The notes under the pieces: generated by a model
Told to the model about the DNA's origin: nothing
The model's input: the letters and a program-made list of their open reading frames with translations, nothing else
The model's database searches: none
Translations under genes and position numbers: made by a program
Origin: Trileptium ribeirensis
Lineage: Eukaryota > Nematoda > Enoplea > Enoplida > Thoracostomopsidae
Length of the DNA stretch: 64,000 nucleotides
NCBI GenBank assembly: GCA_030248225.1
Contig: JASANE010012258.1
Span: 25,477-89,476, forward strand
Reading direction: 5' to 3'
In this document: positions 51,841 through 63,065 of the stretch, one piece after another
Layout of the letters: each line of letters starts with the position of its first letter
Numbering within the stretch: position 1 is the first letter of the stretch

Positions 51841-52728
51841 AATCAATAAAATCAACAAAAATTAATTATTTAACCCCATATAATATTAATGTTTTTCCAT
51901 GTAGTAATTCTTTTACTTAATTATTAGTATCGAACAACGAACTTTTGTCGCTGTGACCTTTCAGCTTCCGGAGTGTCTTGAAATTTCATTCAAGTATGTT
52001 AACACTTTGATATCCCGCTGCTGCCGCAAAATTCTTCTGTTCCAGGTCGTCGTTGGATGACGCACAGTCAACGAAATTCAAACAGCGGACTTCACGGCAG
52101 ATGGTGAGGATTCCAGATCGGCGACAATCAATCTGACCTCACTACCATCGTCCTTATATTTGATACCTTTTTCAGTAAAATTAACGTATATCAATGTATA
52201 TAATATCGTCGAAAATACAGCGTCGAGTTATCCTTTTTTCTTTCGTTGGAATGCATAAAACAATATCGTCATCCTGGTGATAACGCGAATTCGTATTGTC
52301 GATATAAGAGTTCTATAGCTGATGACTTTAACTAGAAATTTATTTGTCTACGTCATCTTCATGGAATTCCGCGCTGACTGCTATCGGACACGATCCTCCG
52401 TGGAATATCGTCTAGCTCATGCATCTTTCAACAGCAACTGAAGTATACAGCAGTCGGTCTTGAAACCTCTCCACGTCATTACGATGTCCAATAAGTGCCA
52501 CGACCAGTGCTCGTGTCGTTTTCACGCAGGTTCGGATCGGAGACTTAAGGTGGACAGTGTATACGCCGTCGTTTGGAGTCGAATCATACAACAAGCAGTG
52601 TCAGAGTTCTACTTCCGTTTGTGACGAAGCCGCTGTTATCAACCACTACTGGTAAGACAGTTGTTATTTCACGACAGTGCCGATTCGATGGAACTTCGGA
52701 GATGAAAATTAATCACTCCAATCGAGTC

Positions 52729-53096
52729 CTGGCCTGTCCACAGTGGGGAATCCCCCACTTTCCAAATCCCCCATGTTCGTGAGATTTTCCGTCATGTCCG
52801 TTTCCCTCCCCCACTCGGCCGAAACCTCCCATGTTCAACTAATCCAAAAATTTTTATGTCTAAAAATTTAGTTTTTTGTTTGCAAATTGTTTTAAAACAT
52901 TAATTATCACTATTTGTTATGCTAAAATATCGTTTTTAGCAAGAAAATACATTCACGGTAGTAAAAATGCATGAAAATATGGAAATATTTAGCATTTTTA
53001 AGCAAAATTTATCCCCCACCCACTTTTAATTTTCCCCCGATGAACGTGGGGCCCCCGAAGTTCCCCCACTTTTCGGAGGGCTGTGGACAGGCCCGC
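52729..53096 (+). mobile_element. MITE, CTGGCCTGTCCACAG family, copy 2
   Basis: Ends CTGGCCTGTCCACAG and CTGTGGACAGGCCCGC are inverted over at least 13 bp. Flanks carry AGTC on both sides (52725-52728 and 53097-53100). Removing the element and one AGTC restores the tandem-array word CACTCCAATCGAGTCAGCGG, so the empty site can be seen directly. The interior contains GTGGGGAATCCCCCACTTTC-like inverted G/C blocks. Confidence 0.85.
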
Positions 53097-53375
53097 AGTC
53101 AGCGGGTCAAATTACGTTATATAAGACAAGCTTGTTTTTGCGATTGCTGAACCTATCATTCTCATACAGCAGTGGTTCTGAGAGTAATATGACCCCTCAC
53201 AGCTCCTTACCTGAGCCTCCGACTCACGAAAATTAATCACCGCAATGGATTCCCTGGGTCAAATTACCTTACATAAATCTATGTTAAATTTTCGATTACT
53301 GGACCCTCGAAGCACATTTGGGAGTGAAGCTACACTGTCCTTACCGGAACCTCGGGAAAATTAACAACTCCAATC

Positions 53376-53774
53376 CTGGGCTCTCCATTCAATGAAAATT
53401 TTGGCAGGGACATGAACCTGGTGGCCCCTGGCTCGGAACCAGGGGGCGCTCAATTTTGAAACGAGGCCTTTTGCCAGAAGAAAAATGGTTAAAAATCATG
53501 TCGAAGACGCTTCCAAAACGCTTTTGGTGGACATAAAATGCGATTATGAAGCAAATTTGACATTTTTGGGTTCAAGACGGAATTTTAAACAAATTTTGCT
53601 CAATTGGACCGTTTGAGGAATGTTTTTACCGATCGGAAACCAAACCAGAAGACGTTGACCGGAGGAACCCAAAATTTCGCCAGGGAGACACGAACCGGGC
53701 ACATAGTTATTGCCAGGGGCACTTAAAGATGACAGGGCTCTACCACCCCCACCTCCCCAATTTGGAGAGCCCAG
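53376..53774. mobile_element. MITE with CTGGGCTCTCCA ends, 399 bp
   Basis: Perfect 12-bp inverted ends (CTGGGCTCTCCA ... TGGAGAGCCCAG) flanked by CAATC on both sides (53371-53375 and 53775-53779), a 5-bp target duplication. It is inserted in the 160-bp tandem array. Internal blocks GGCAGGGACATGAACCTGG and CCAGGGAGACACGAACCGG are inverted near-copies. No coding capacity. A 5-bp duplication is unusual for the commonest MITE superfamilies, so I do not assign one. Confidence 0.85.
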
Positions 53775-55031
53775 CAATCTACTCAGAAAATAAAATTACT
53801 ATGTATGAGACTATTTGATTTTTTGAACGCTGAGGCTAACGTTGGGAGTGGTGTCATTCTTTGGGTATCGTGACTCCCTAGAACTCTTTAAGGAAACCTC
53901 GGGCCGAAAATTATCCACTTCAATCGACTCAGCGGGTCAAATTACCTTATGTGAGACTAACTTCATTTTTTTCGATTTTTGACTCCTAGGCTCATATTGG
54001 TAGTAGTGCCGTTCCGAAGGTATCCTGTCCTTTTATAGTATTATTATATAATTATTATTATACATATATTAATATTATATAATTATTATATATTATATGA
54101 TTATTATATATATTACCTATACTATATTGCGTACTACCGACTCAGCAGGTCAAATTATGTTAAATAAGACTTACCTCTTGTTTTTCAATTTCTAAAACCC
54201 TCAAACTCATATAGGAGTGGGGCCGTTCCGACGGTAACATGGCCCTTCAAAACTTTTTAGCTGAACCTTGAAGACGAATATTAATCACTTCAACGGACTC
54301 AGTGAGTCACATTACCTTACATAAGACTAATTACATTTTTCTATTTTTAGACCCCTGAGGATCACATCAGAGTGGTGTCCTTCTGTGGGTGGGTCAAATT
54401 ATTTTATACGAAACTACGTTCTTTCTTTATTTTTGTACCATTGAGGCTAAAATTGGGAGTGTTGCCGTACTGTAGGTACCCCGATCACCAGAACTACTTA
54501 CTGGAACCTCAGATATAAAAATTATCTACTCCAATCGACTCAGCGGAGCAAATTACCTAATATGAGACTAATTTCGTTTTTTTTCAATTCGTGAGCACCT
54601 AGGCTCATATTGGGGTGGTGCCCTTCCTTGGGTACCCTGACCTCCATAGCTCCTAAGTGGAAACTTTGAGGAAAATGAACCACTCTAGTTGACTTAGCGG
54701 ATCAAATTACGCCATATTATGCTCAACCTGAACAAAAACAGTTGAAAAATTTTTAGGTCAGACCATAATTCGAACCTCGGATTTGAGACAGACGCATACA
54801 CACAGACAGAGGTACGGTACCTTTATGGTATGATATTTGAAGCAGAAAAGTCGTTGGCCTAACAAATGAATGTCCAATTCAGCAGGTAACCTGGTGCCGT
54901 AAATTAACACATTTTGACATCGATCACAGTTGAAATATATATTCAAAAGATTTTAAAATTCAACGCCGAACGATGTTAAATCCGTATAAATATAAACGGT
55001 ATATAACGACCTGAACGTCAAGCGTATCCTA

Positions 55032-55179
55032 CATTCACGGACAAAAGGATGTGCACAAAAAAGACGCAATTTTGTATGTCTGCGCCCAGATATAATTTCG
55101 TCCGTCCACATTCTTTAGACAAAATTGACACGTTCGAGCCTTTCGTCCGCGTGTGCACTTACATTTATCCGCCACGCTG
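55032..55179. mobile_element. Tc1/mariner-type MITE, 148 bp, next to a CAMTA donor
   Basis: TA on both sides (55030-55031, 55180-55181). Left end CATTCACGGACAAAAGGATG, right end TTACATTTATCCGCCACGCTG with GTGTGCAC just inside, so it is a diverged member of the 39971-40158 family. Its edge is 13-15 bases inside the CAMTA intron, just past the GTATGT donor at 55194. Confidence 0.8.
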
Positions 55180-55194
55180 TACGAACAAACATAC

Positions 55195-55538
55195 CTCAGA
55201 ATAAGACCACTCCGGGGAGTAGTCAGTAATGGTGGCAATTGCATACGACGGTGCGCCTGGTACCGTAACGCAAGGATTAGCAACTGTGGGCTCGGTACAA
55301 TTCACACCTTCGGTGCGTTCACTGAGAACCGTGGCTGTTTTTATGGCTGCTGGTGCCAATATTGCCACCGATGAAGCAGCTTCTGCATATTCGCCGCAAT
55401 GATCAAAACTTGCTGAACGTAACTGCTCATAGCTCACAAATGACGATCGCGGACGTTTACTGCTCATGGTGGTACCACGAGCCTCCAAAGTATCTTCATT
55501 TATGCCATCACAAATATCATGTTGTGGTTGAGTAAGTC
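55195..55538 (-). CDS. CAMTA: CAMTA exon: Ser/Ala-rich linker and start of TIG domain
   Basis: On the - strand, after TATTTTGTTTTAG, a 344-nt exon completes a Gly and reads LTQPQHDICDGINEDTLEAR, then a basic patch SSKRPRSSF, an Ala/Thr/Val-rich low-complexity linker, and ends ATITDYSPEWSYSE at GAG|GTATGT. (I/V)(T/S)D(F/Y)SP(E/D)W.Y.EGG is the invariant entry into the CAMTA TIG domain, and the next exon (49401-49272) continues it in phase 0. Confidence 0.92.
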
Positions 55539-56579
55539 CTAAAACAAAATACAAGCTATGAGTTGGTGATAGTCTCTGAAAACTATCTTACCGACTTGGT
55601 TAGAATTTAGTGTAACATCGTACCTGCAAATTCTGTGTTTTCAATGCGTCAAAATACATTTAGAATGAGAAGTGTGAACCAGAATTAGGATCGCAAACGC
55701 ACATTTGAAAATCATAAAGTTTTGAGATAGCACATGCGAATATTGTTAAAAATTGATGCAACTTTCAGTAACATTAATAAAAATTGCTTCGTTTCTGGCA
55801 AAATCGAAAGCGCCATTAAAGCATTGTGGCATGGAGTTGCAGTAACCTAAAACAGTTACTAGAACTCTAAAAAGCTCATAATCTCAGGTTACTAAAACAT
55901 TTGAAGGTGTTACCGAAAAAAGTAAGTGTAGAAGACATGTTCCCGAGAACATGGCACACCGCCTTCTTAATACGCCTTTTCATGGAAAAGTGACAAGTAT
56001 ATATACGCTTAAGCCGATCATCGCCTTCCAGATTTTACCAACCACCGCGACAAGTTCTTGACAACAGTCCGAACACCAAACGGGCGGAAACACAACACAC
56101 CAAAACTAAATCTGTCAATACTATAAAATATCGCAGTCCAACGGTTTCATTTCTTGGCTTTAATTCTTTTATTGCGCGCACCGGGCCACTAAACAACATT
56201 ATCGATGAAAACAGTGTTCCAATCTAGATCACTGAAATGACCAAAGCAATATTTGAGCCGTTTGCTTCTTAATAGTACTCGCCCGGCAACAGGCTCTACA
56301 GGATTCGAGATTAAATAACCCTATAATTTAATGTTACATAATCAGAAACTCACTTAATTGAAGATTACTGAAAATTATACTTTTTAACCTTGAGGGCAAC
56401 ACAGACTAAATTATTTGCCCCTTACTTCAACAAATTGCTTCCCTGGATGCACGCAGATCATTATCTTCAGGCAGACAACAGAATATTATATTCATTATAA
56501 ATAAGAATTCAAAACAAGAATCTTGACGAAATGCCAAGTGTATGAATTCGGAGAAATGAGAAAATGTAACGTTAACATA

Positions 56580-56907
56580 CAGTTACAATCAGAAATAAGT
56601 GCTCAAAAATCGATCGAATCTTCGTTCGATTTCGATCATTTGCGTTTAAGCGTAAATCGATCGTTTAAACCAAAGTCGATTAATTTAACGAATTTCGATT
56701 GCGTCAAAATAAAACAATAATTTAAAAAATATGTTCGTTCGCGTTTAATTTAACGAATTTCGATTGTGTTGAAAAAAATATTTTTAATAAAAAATGTTAG
56801 TTGCGTTCAATTTAACGAATTCCGTTTAAACGAAGATCGATCGATTGCGATTTCGATCGATTTCGTATACGTTCCATTTTATAAGCAGTTAATTCTGATT
56901 GTAACTG
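56580..56907. mobile_element. TA-flanked MITE with CAGTTACAATCAGAA ends, 328 bp
   Basis: Perfect 15-bp inverted ends (CAGTTACAATCAGAA at the left, TTCTGATTGTAACTG at the right) with TA at 56578-56579 and 56908-56909. The interior is a palindrome-rich mix of AATCGATCG and three copies of TTTAACGAATT(T/C)CG. Tc1/mariner-type by target site; interior words AAATAAGTGC resemble those of the 39971 family. Confidence 0.85.
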
Positions 56908-59900
56908 TACAGTGGAGTAACTCGTTAAAATATATTCCTGTTACGAACCAAAGATGTAATTCACCAAAAAATAGTTATTAATCTGCTGTTCAATAAGGCA
57001 TAGATGCAGCAAAACTGATAGTCAGATATCTAATACGCACCCTACGAAAGTTAACTCTACCTCAGAACGAATCGTGAACAACATTATCTGTGTAATATAT
57101 GTATATATAAGGATCATAACAAAAGCACAGTAGCACAGAAAACATAAACAGAATTTGCTACAGACCGCATGACACGCGTCCCTTTCGCACCACTCGCCTT
57201 GTCTCACCGATTGATATAACTACCTTTACACGGAGATATACGTCTAAATACAGTGACGATTTGAAAACAGCACCCATGAAAACCCATATAAACTTATTTT
57301 GAACCACAAACATATTAATATACCGTTAGAAGTGGTAATGTCACGGATAACTATATATGGCGTCCCGCCCAAATTTGGCCTCAGATACCAATTGACCCAG
57401 GAGTCCTACATCAAATCTGTTGATACTTACAGGTAGCCCTGTAGTACACTATCCACACACCGAAACTCGTTCGAATCTCTAGAGTGGTAACATAGCTACA
57501 CCTTGACAAAGTTTGACCAAAATTTTGGAAATTTGCCAATTTGCTAAGTCCTTCATGCCCCATAGGGATCCCACTAAAACAATTTAGATACCCATAAATA
57601 AAGCTTCCTAGGACACATTTTCGATATCAAAATGATTCAAATCTGCTCAAGGGTTGCCGAGTTATGAGCAAAAATGACCCATTTTAGCCATGTACCCCTC
57701 TTTGACCCCCTGTGGTGGGACGTGGGTGGGTCAAATCGGAATAAACCCTCCAAAAAAGGCACATCTACAGTATTGAAGCTTTCACATGAGCCCTCATGCG
57801 GCCATATTGTTTTACGTTGATATAACGAAGTCCTGCTTACAGAGAGAAAAATTAAACGGATGCCCATCTTTTTCACCATAATGCGGTCCTCCAGTGAGAA
57901 TTCTTCGATTCCGATCTCCATCTCCGAATTCTATAATTTCTAATCCTCAAAATCAATATTTCAATGTCACATTGTTCACCAGATTTGCTTAAACCAACAA
58001 AATGGCGACCATCATTAAATAGGAACAGAAAATACCGGTTATTTTCGCATCAGACTGTGACCGGATTACTGGAAAATGACGCTGAACCAACAACTGGCTA
58101 GGCATAGTGAGAGTTTTTCTTTGCGATGGCGCCGTCGCGTTGTGCATGCATTCTAAAATATGACTATGAAACAATTCAAAGACAATCAAATCTTAAAATA
58201 TATGCTAAAGGCAGAAAAGCTACTAAAATGTACAAAAAGCTACTAAATGCCTTAGTCACATTCAGGGCTTGTTGATCACCCGTTTCGAGACATAAAATAT
58301 AGAGGTGCCGAAATACAAGAAAACTATTTGTCGTTGCAGTCTAGCTCGCCTCCAATTTATAAATGAGTACAATGAACCGATGAGGTTACAGTTTTTTCCC
58401 CAAAAAGGTTCTGCGACGCACCGTAATTTGAACACCCCGCTCGAACATCTGAGAAAGTGTACATAGTACAAACACAAGCAATAGAATATAATCTAATGTA
58501 ATATAATAATACGCTGGGCGCTCGCTACTATGGGGGCGCTCTTTGACGAACCAGAGTCTGCCGCTGACGTAGACACTCCGGTTCCTCCTGCCCCGGCATA
58601 CTTGCTGTCCCGTGATTCTAATATTTTATATTTTAGGTATACATCACAATTTGTTCATTTAGTCTCCTAATTTTGGGACTAAAATATTCTATACTTACTT
58701 TTTTTGAACATTTATCAATATCTGTGCCCTAGCAAGGCCGGGTTGTCATATGACTTCAAAGAACTTACCTCAAAAACCAAAATATTGTGTGGCCCTTGAA
58801 TTTTGCAAATTTGCTTGCGCCGCCTCCCTTTATGGTTAATCACCTCTTCATTCCCTGAAAATTTTGCCCCGAGTTCAGAAGACGGAACGCTAATTTTCCC
58901 AGGAGGGCATGATATCCACTTCCTAGTTCAACGGTGGCCTTCAACAGCTAAAAAAATTTTCAAATTCAATCTTGCTAATTATAAACGCTGAATTAGTTAA
59001 TAAAATGGACAGAAAATCTTTTGGAGCTAAATACATTATTAAACTATTTTTATGTAATCTGATCCAAATTTTAAGTGCTCCAATTTACAGAGCCCTGATT
59101 CGGTGACACCCCGCAACTGAGAAAGGCCCAGATATATTCATTGTGTCGCTATGCTCTACCAATAATTTATTAGAAAACGTTAATTTCGAGAAAGGTGTTG
59201 CCACCGTACACTTATTGAAAGATGCTCGTGGATTCGTACCAGGTCACAAACTTAAAACATCACCCAGTCACGGCTAGAAATTAGTGCAACATAATCGATC
59301 TAGTGTACCAACTATTTCGAACAAACCTAATTAAGGTTTAGATTGTATGAAATTTTGATCAAATCTCGAGAACGAAAACTGAATTTCAATTTTGGCGTAA
59401 TTCAATAAATATTAAATTTCGATAGATTCAGATTGAAGTAAAATTTTAACGACTGCGATTTCGCTTGCATGCAATTTTGGCCGCGACTGCACAGGCAAAA
59501 GAAGTTATACAAAGCTTTATTTAAATCATTATTTGAGCTGTCCTAATATTCTAATATCTCCGAGACGATAAAAATGTTAGCACTGTTTGCGGTAACATAA
59601 TGCATTTCTTATACGTTACTTATACACGTATGTATCTCATTAGTTATAAATGCCTATAATGTTTAAAAATACACATCAGCATACTAAACAACCAAGAAAC
59701 GAGACTTAAATACGAAGGTTTGTTCACTTACAAAACAATTTAGACTTAAAAATTTAGACTCAAGTGACTAATTTCCATCACGAAGGCAGATACACTGTGT
59801 GAGTATGGGATGTGATTGCCAGTTCAAACAGCGTCTTGCAACATCGTACAATCAGGTAGTCTTATAATTAATCACACCACCCCCCTCCCCCAAGTGTAAT

Positions 59901-61601
59901 GCTCTTATGGGCATCTTTTAAAGTCACTGCTGACATCGCGGTAGTGTAAAAATTTGTGGCGAGTGGGGAGCACGATTCAAGACGCCCCCACATTGAACTG
60001 AGGCAGGCCCCATAGTAGGGGGCGCATCAAAAGGAGACTGCACCCGGTTCAATTTCACCGTAATTTTCTCAAAAAAATTTGCGTGCGGCCAATGAACCAG
60101 TTGCATCCAAAATATATGGGTGGGACAAAGCGGGACCGACCTAACCGCGAACCAGGGCAGGGCAGACTATAGGGGCGCCGCACCCTACTAGCAAGATGCC
60201 AGTACTATAATTCCGATTACTTAATGTAACAATAAACTGCTAACATAGCATGGACAGGTTGTGATCGCAACACAATGTTAAGTTCTTGCTATTGCGTAGC
60301 AGTCCCGTTAAACCTATCTGACCACGCTGTTGAAGTCCCGTCAAAGTAATGCTCTCATCCACCAAGTAAGTGTGAAATTCTGTTCTAGAAAATTCCAAAG
60401 TTACGGCCGCAACAAATAAGTTCGTCGATGGATAGATACATACTGGAAGGTATATTCATCGTACTTACGATCCGCGAAAACTCGCAGGCACGCAATGTCG
60501 ATCAGCGAATCAAATAGTCGTCATAATTTTTAGCTTCTACAACGCTATTCAAAGATCCATAACAAGATAATACGTGGTCAACGCGCTGTGGGCAACGCGA
60601 AAGTTTTTTTCCATCGATAAAAACATCAAAAATTTCTACATATTTAAGTGCGACGTCTAAAAAAATGTTCTTCCAAAGACCAGCTCCGACACTAATCGCC
60701 GTATGGGTCATGCAGCGACCATTGTTTTCATTGTTCTTTATTAACCAAGACTACCCATACACTTTGTGTAGCCTTCTATACACAACCGATAACGAAAAAT
60801 GACAAAATTTTGCTATTTTAGTGATATGATTATTTGCCGCGTCTGCTGCAGCGTCCCAGAATTAACGACAGATCAATTGTATATTAAAACAGTGAAACAA
60901 TCATGTTTAACCATTGGTGTTAACTACATCTATATATTTTCTCTTCCAACAAACAGAAATGTGTAAGATTTTTAAATTTCACTCTATCAGGTAAATTTAA
61001 AACTTTGGATAGCCGAACAATAGCTCTGGAACACGGTCTATACAGTACTGCAGGAACACTCGACTCGACGAGAACAACCGCCAAGAAGACGTGTGCTTTC
61101 TAACCTGAAGGGTCTCATTAGCGCCATAGCTCGAAACGGCAGAGGACTTCATATGGCAAAATTGACAAAGTGTTCAGATCAATCGGTATCGGTTTGTAAG
61201 ATATTAGACACAAAATCTTAGTAATAATAATATGCGTGCCTCCACTTTATGTGCATACACCTGGGATTTTTGGCGCATATACTTTAATACACTCATAAAC
61301 CGCGAAAACAGTTATATGATTCATATCTCAGTTGCTAAACGCAAACAAGCGCTGTGAAATTGGTATATGTACGCGTGCGCAATATATGCTGGTACATCAC
61401 GGCTTTCATGTTCGCGTTCACTATACTGCGAATTTCTAAAGGAGATTTCTGACGTAAAACTAGTGACTCTATCGAGATTGCAGAAAGTAGTGAAGCATAG
61501 GTACACCTACGCCTTTTGCGTGCCAGCCAATCAGCTCTCGATAGCATACGTCGATATGCTATATGTGGATATCACACAATACCGCAAAAATTAGAACAAA
61601 A

Positions 61602-61910
61602 CTAACACCGGCAATAACTTTCCCATGCCCGAAAACCCACAAGTAGAAACCATCAGCCTCCCATAACGTAACAGTAATATTAGGAATTTTTGGTCGATGA
61701 CCCATGGCGGCGCCATACCTTCGTACCCATAAACCATAGATCGCAGAGCAAAATCAACACCAGAAATGAGTTTGCCATGCCCGAAACCCCCACGTAAAAT
61801 TTTTCAGCCCCCAGGACGCCAGAACAAATTTTCGAATTTTGGGTCGAGGAACCACGGGGGTGCCATACCTCAAATCCCATGAACCAGAGCATTCATCGAA
61901 AAACAAAAAA
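61602..61910. repeat. Two-unit tandem repeat, about 152 bp
   Basis: AACACCGGCAATAACTTTCC at 61604 is repeated as AACACCAGAAATGAGTTTGC at 61756. Both units carry CCATGCCCGAAA, a TCAGCC(T/C)CC block, TTTTTGGTCGA/TTTTGGGTCGA and GCCATACCT. Moderately diverged. Confidence 0.7.
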
Positions 61911-62277
61911 GAGGCATCGGTATTTATAATTTTACTATGGAATAAAACCAAGCAGAGAAACAAATTCGAAAGTTAAGGTAAAATTAACCTTGCTTCAGTG
62001 AAGGGTACTAAAATGAGGTAAAAACCCAAATTTTGACCCTTGACCCCGGAACCAGACTAAAAATAAAAAAACGCTCGGAGGTGTACTCGGTAAATCGATT
62101 ATGACGGTTCGAATGAGCCTAAGATTATGAATATCGGTTATGTCGTTCCCGAGTTATGGCCGATTACGCACATACAAACACACACACGGAATTAAAAAGC
62201 TTTCACAACTGCAACACACAATCTCCACTACGTTTCACTACGTTCTGATTATTGCACAATTCTGTTCGCGATTTGAA

Positions 62278-62538
62278 CCCTTTCATGCCCGAATTTGTGT
62301 ATCGTGCAATGTTTGACAAACTCAAGTCGGCGCCAGGGATCGAACCCGAAACGCACGCGTAAAACTTGTGTACGCAAACCACTGAGCTATCTGACAGCTG
62401 CTGCTCGGTTCCTTAAGGAACGTCACAATGCGAGCGAATAACAACGCACGTTCAAATGTACGATATACGACAAACTCAGTAAACACAACGAGTCGCAATG
62501 TGCGTTGGGTCCATTTGGGCCGAGTGGGCATGAGAGGG
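62278..62538. mobile_element. piggyBac-type MITE, copy 1 (261 bp)
   Basis: Begins CCCTTTCATGCCCGAATTTG and ends GGGCATGAGAGGG. The flanks TGAA and TTAG are decayed forms of TTAA. About 95% alike to the copy that starts 32 bp further on. It includes a perfect CGGTTCCTTAAGGAACG palindrome near 62407 and the tRNA-like segment listed below. Confidence 0.8.
62326..62395 (-). promoter_or_regulatory. tRNA-like segment with pol III A and B boxes
   Basis: On the - strand, TAGCTCAGTGG (62389-62379) fits the A box and GGTTCGATCCC (62346-62336) the B box, about 33 bp apart, as inside a tRNA gene. A TCGGG/CCTGG T-arm and a GCGTA/TACGC stem can form. The acceptor stem (GTCAGAT against CGCCGAC) has three mismatches, the D stem is poor and the anticodon loop would be nine bases, so this is not a functional tRNA but a tRNA-derived promoter or pseudo-tRNA. 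Confidence 0.75.
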
Positions 62539-62569
62539 TTAGCTATGCGATAGGTTAATTTTTAATTAA

Positions 62570-62832
62570 CCCTTTCATGCCCGAATTAATTTGTGTATCG
62601 TGCAATGTTTGACAAACTCAAGTCGGCGCAAGGGATCGAACCCGAAAAACGCGTAAAACTTGTGTACGCAAACCACTGAGCTATCTGAGAGCTGCTGCTC
62701 GGTTCCTTAAGGAACGTCACAATGCGAGCGAATAACAACGCACGTTCAAATGTACGATATACGACAAACTCACTAAACACAACGAGTCGCAATGTGCGTT
62801 GGGTCCATTTGGGCCGAGTGGGCATGAGAGGG
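62570..62832. mobile_element. piggyBac-type MITE, copy 2 (263 bp) with TTAA duplication
   Basis: TTAA at 62566-62569 and 62833-62836, then CCCTTTCATGCCC at one end and GGGCATGAGAGGG at the other: the TTAA|CCC...GGG|TTAA layout characteristic of piggyBac. No transposase inside; it depends on one elsewhere. Nearly identical to copy 1. Confidence 0.88.
62622..62689 (-). promoter_or_regulatory. tRNA-like segment in MITE copy 2
   Basis: Same A box (TAGCTCAGTGG) and B box (GGTTCGATCCC) as in copy 1, both unchanged although the segment between them differs (GCGTTTTTCGGG here, GCGTGCGTTTCGGG there). The acceptor stem is again imperfect. Confidence 0.72.
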
Positions 62833-63065
62833 TTAACAAAAACAATCATGGCGTACACACCTAAAATGGACTCACACGTTACGTAAATATAGATATTACG
62901 TAAATACACTGAGTTGATGCTGAGCTATGTGTGACAAAGACAAAAAGTATGCCCTGAGTGAGAAGCTAAAAGTCGCGTGTTCGTTTCGAAACGTTAAATC
63001 GTATGTTCTTTTCAAATATTTAGAGCACCAAGTATATGTAAAGAAACATATCAACTTTAATTAAC

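Larger units (their letters stand above)
52680..54730 (+). repeat. Diverged tandem array, about 160-bp monomer, with nested MITEs
   Basis: The block CAATCGACTCAGCGGGTCAA followed by ATTACCTTAT recurs in variant form near 52720/53097 (split by a MITE), 53245, 53925, 54135, 54293, 54385, 54535 and 54690. Typical intervals are about 150-165 bp once insertions are allowed for. Each monomer also has AAAATTAA(C/T)CACT, TTTTTCGATT and AGGCTCATATTGG blocks. A related block, GAGTCAGCTGGTCAAAT, is at about 50776. An (AT)-rich expansion sits at 54040-54125. Confidence 0.75.
49402..55194 (-). other. CAMTA intron, 5.8 kb, filled with elements
   Basis: Holds a BEL/Pao remnant (50839-51840, antisense to CAMTA), the 160-bp tandem array with two nested MITEs (52680-54730), and a TA-type MITE at its 5' end (55032-55179). 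49600-50800 and 51840-52680 contain no feature I can name, apart from the GC-rich hairpin at 50545. Confidence 0.7.
55539..63065 (-). other. Probable CAMTA intron, 7.5 kb
   Basis: Contains the TA element at 56580-56907, the tandem pair at 61600-61910 and the piggyBac-type MITE pair at 62278-62832. 55540-56570, 56910-59880 and 60190-61600 hold nothing I can name. 59890-60180 is a G/C-richer mix (GCCCCATAGTAGGGGGCGC; AGACTATAGGGGCGCCGC) that looks like decayed repeat. Confidence 0.5.

Noticed and set aside
58530..58670. A short + strand frame starting MGALFDEPESAADVDTPVPP.
   Set aside because: No family resemblance. The GGGGGCGCTC start is shared with nearby decayed repeats at 53440 and 60010.
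60502..60711. A - strand frame (GAGLWKNIFLDVALKYVEIF...) with protein-like composition.
   Set aside because: No homology recognised, no clear splice sites, and it sits alone in repeat-rich intron sequence. Kept out for lack of support.
62326..62395. A functional tRNA gene.
   Set aside because: Three mismatches in the acceptor stem, a poor D stem and a nine-base anticodon loop; only the A and B boxes and T arm are convincing.
62322..62909. Two nearly identical - strand frames beginning MPTRPKWTQRT.
   Set aside because: They are translations of the two piggyBac-type MITE copies, including the tRNA-like segment.
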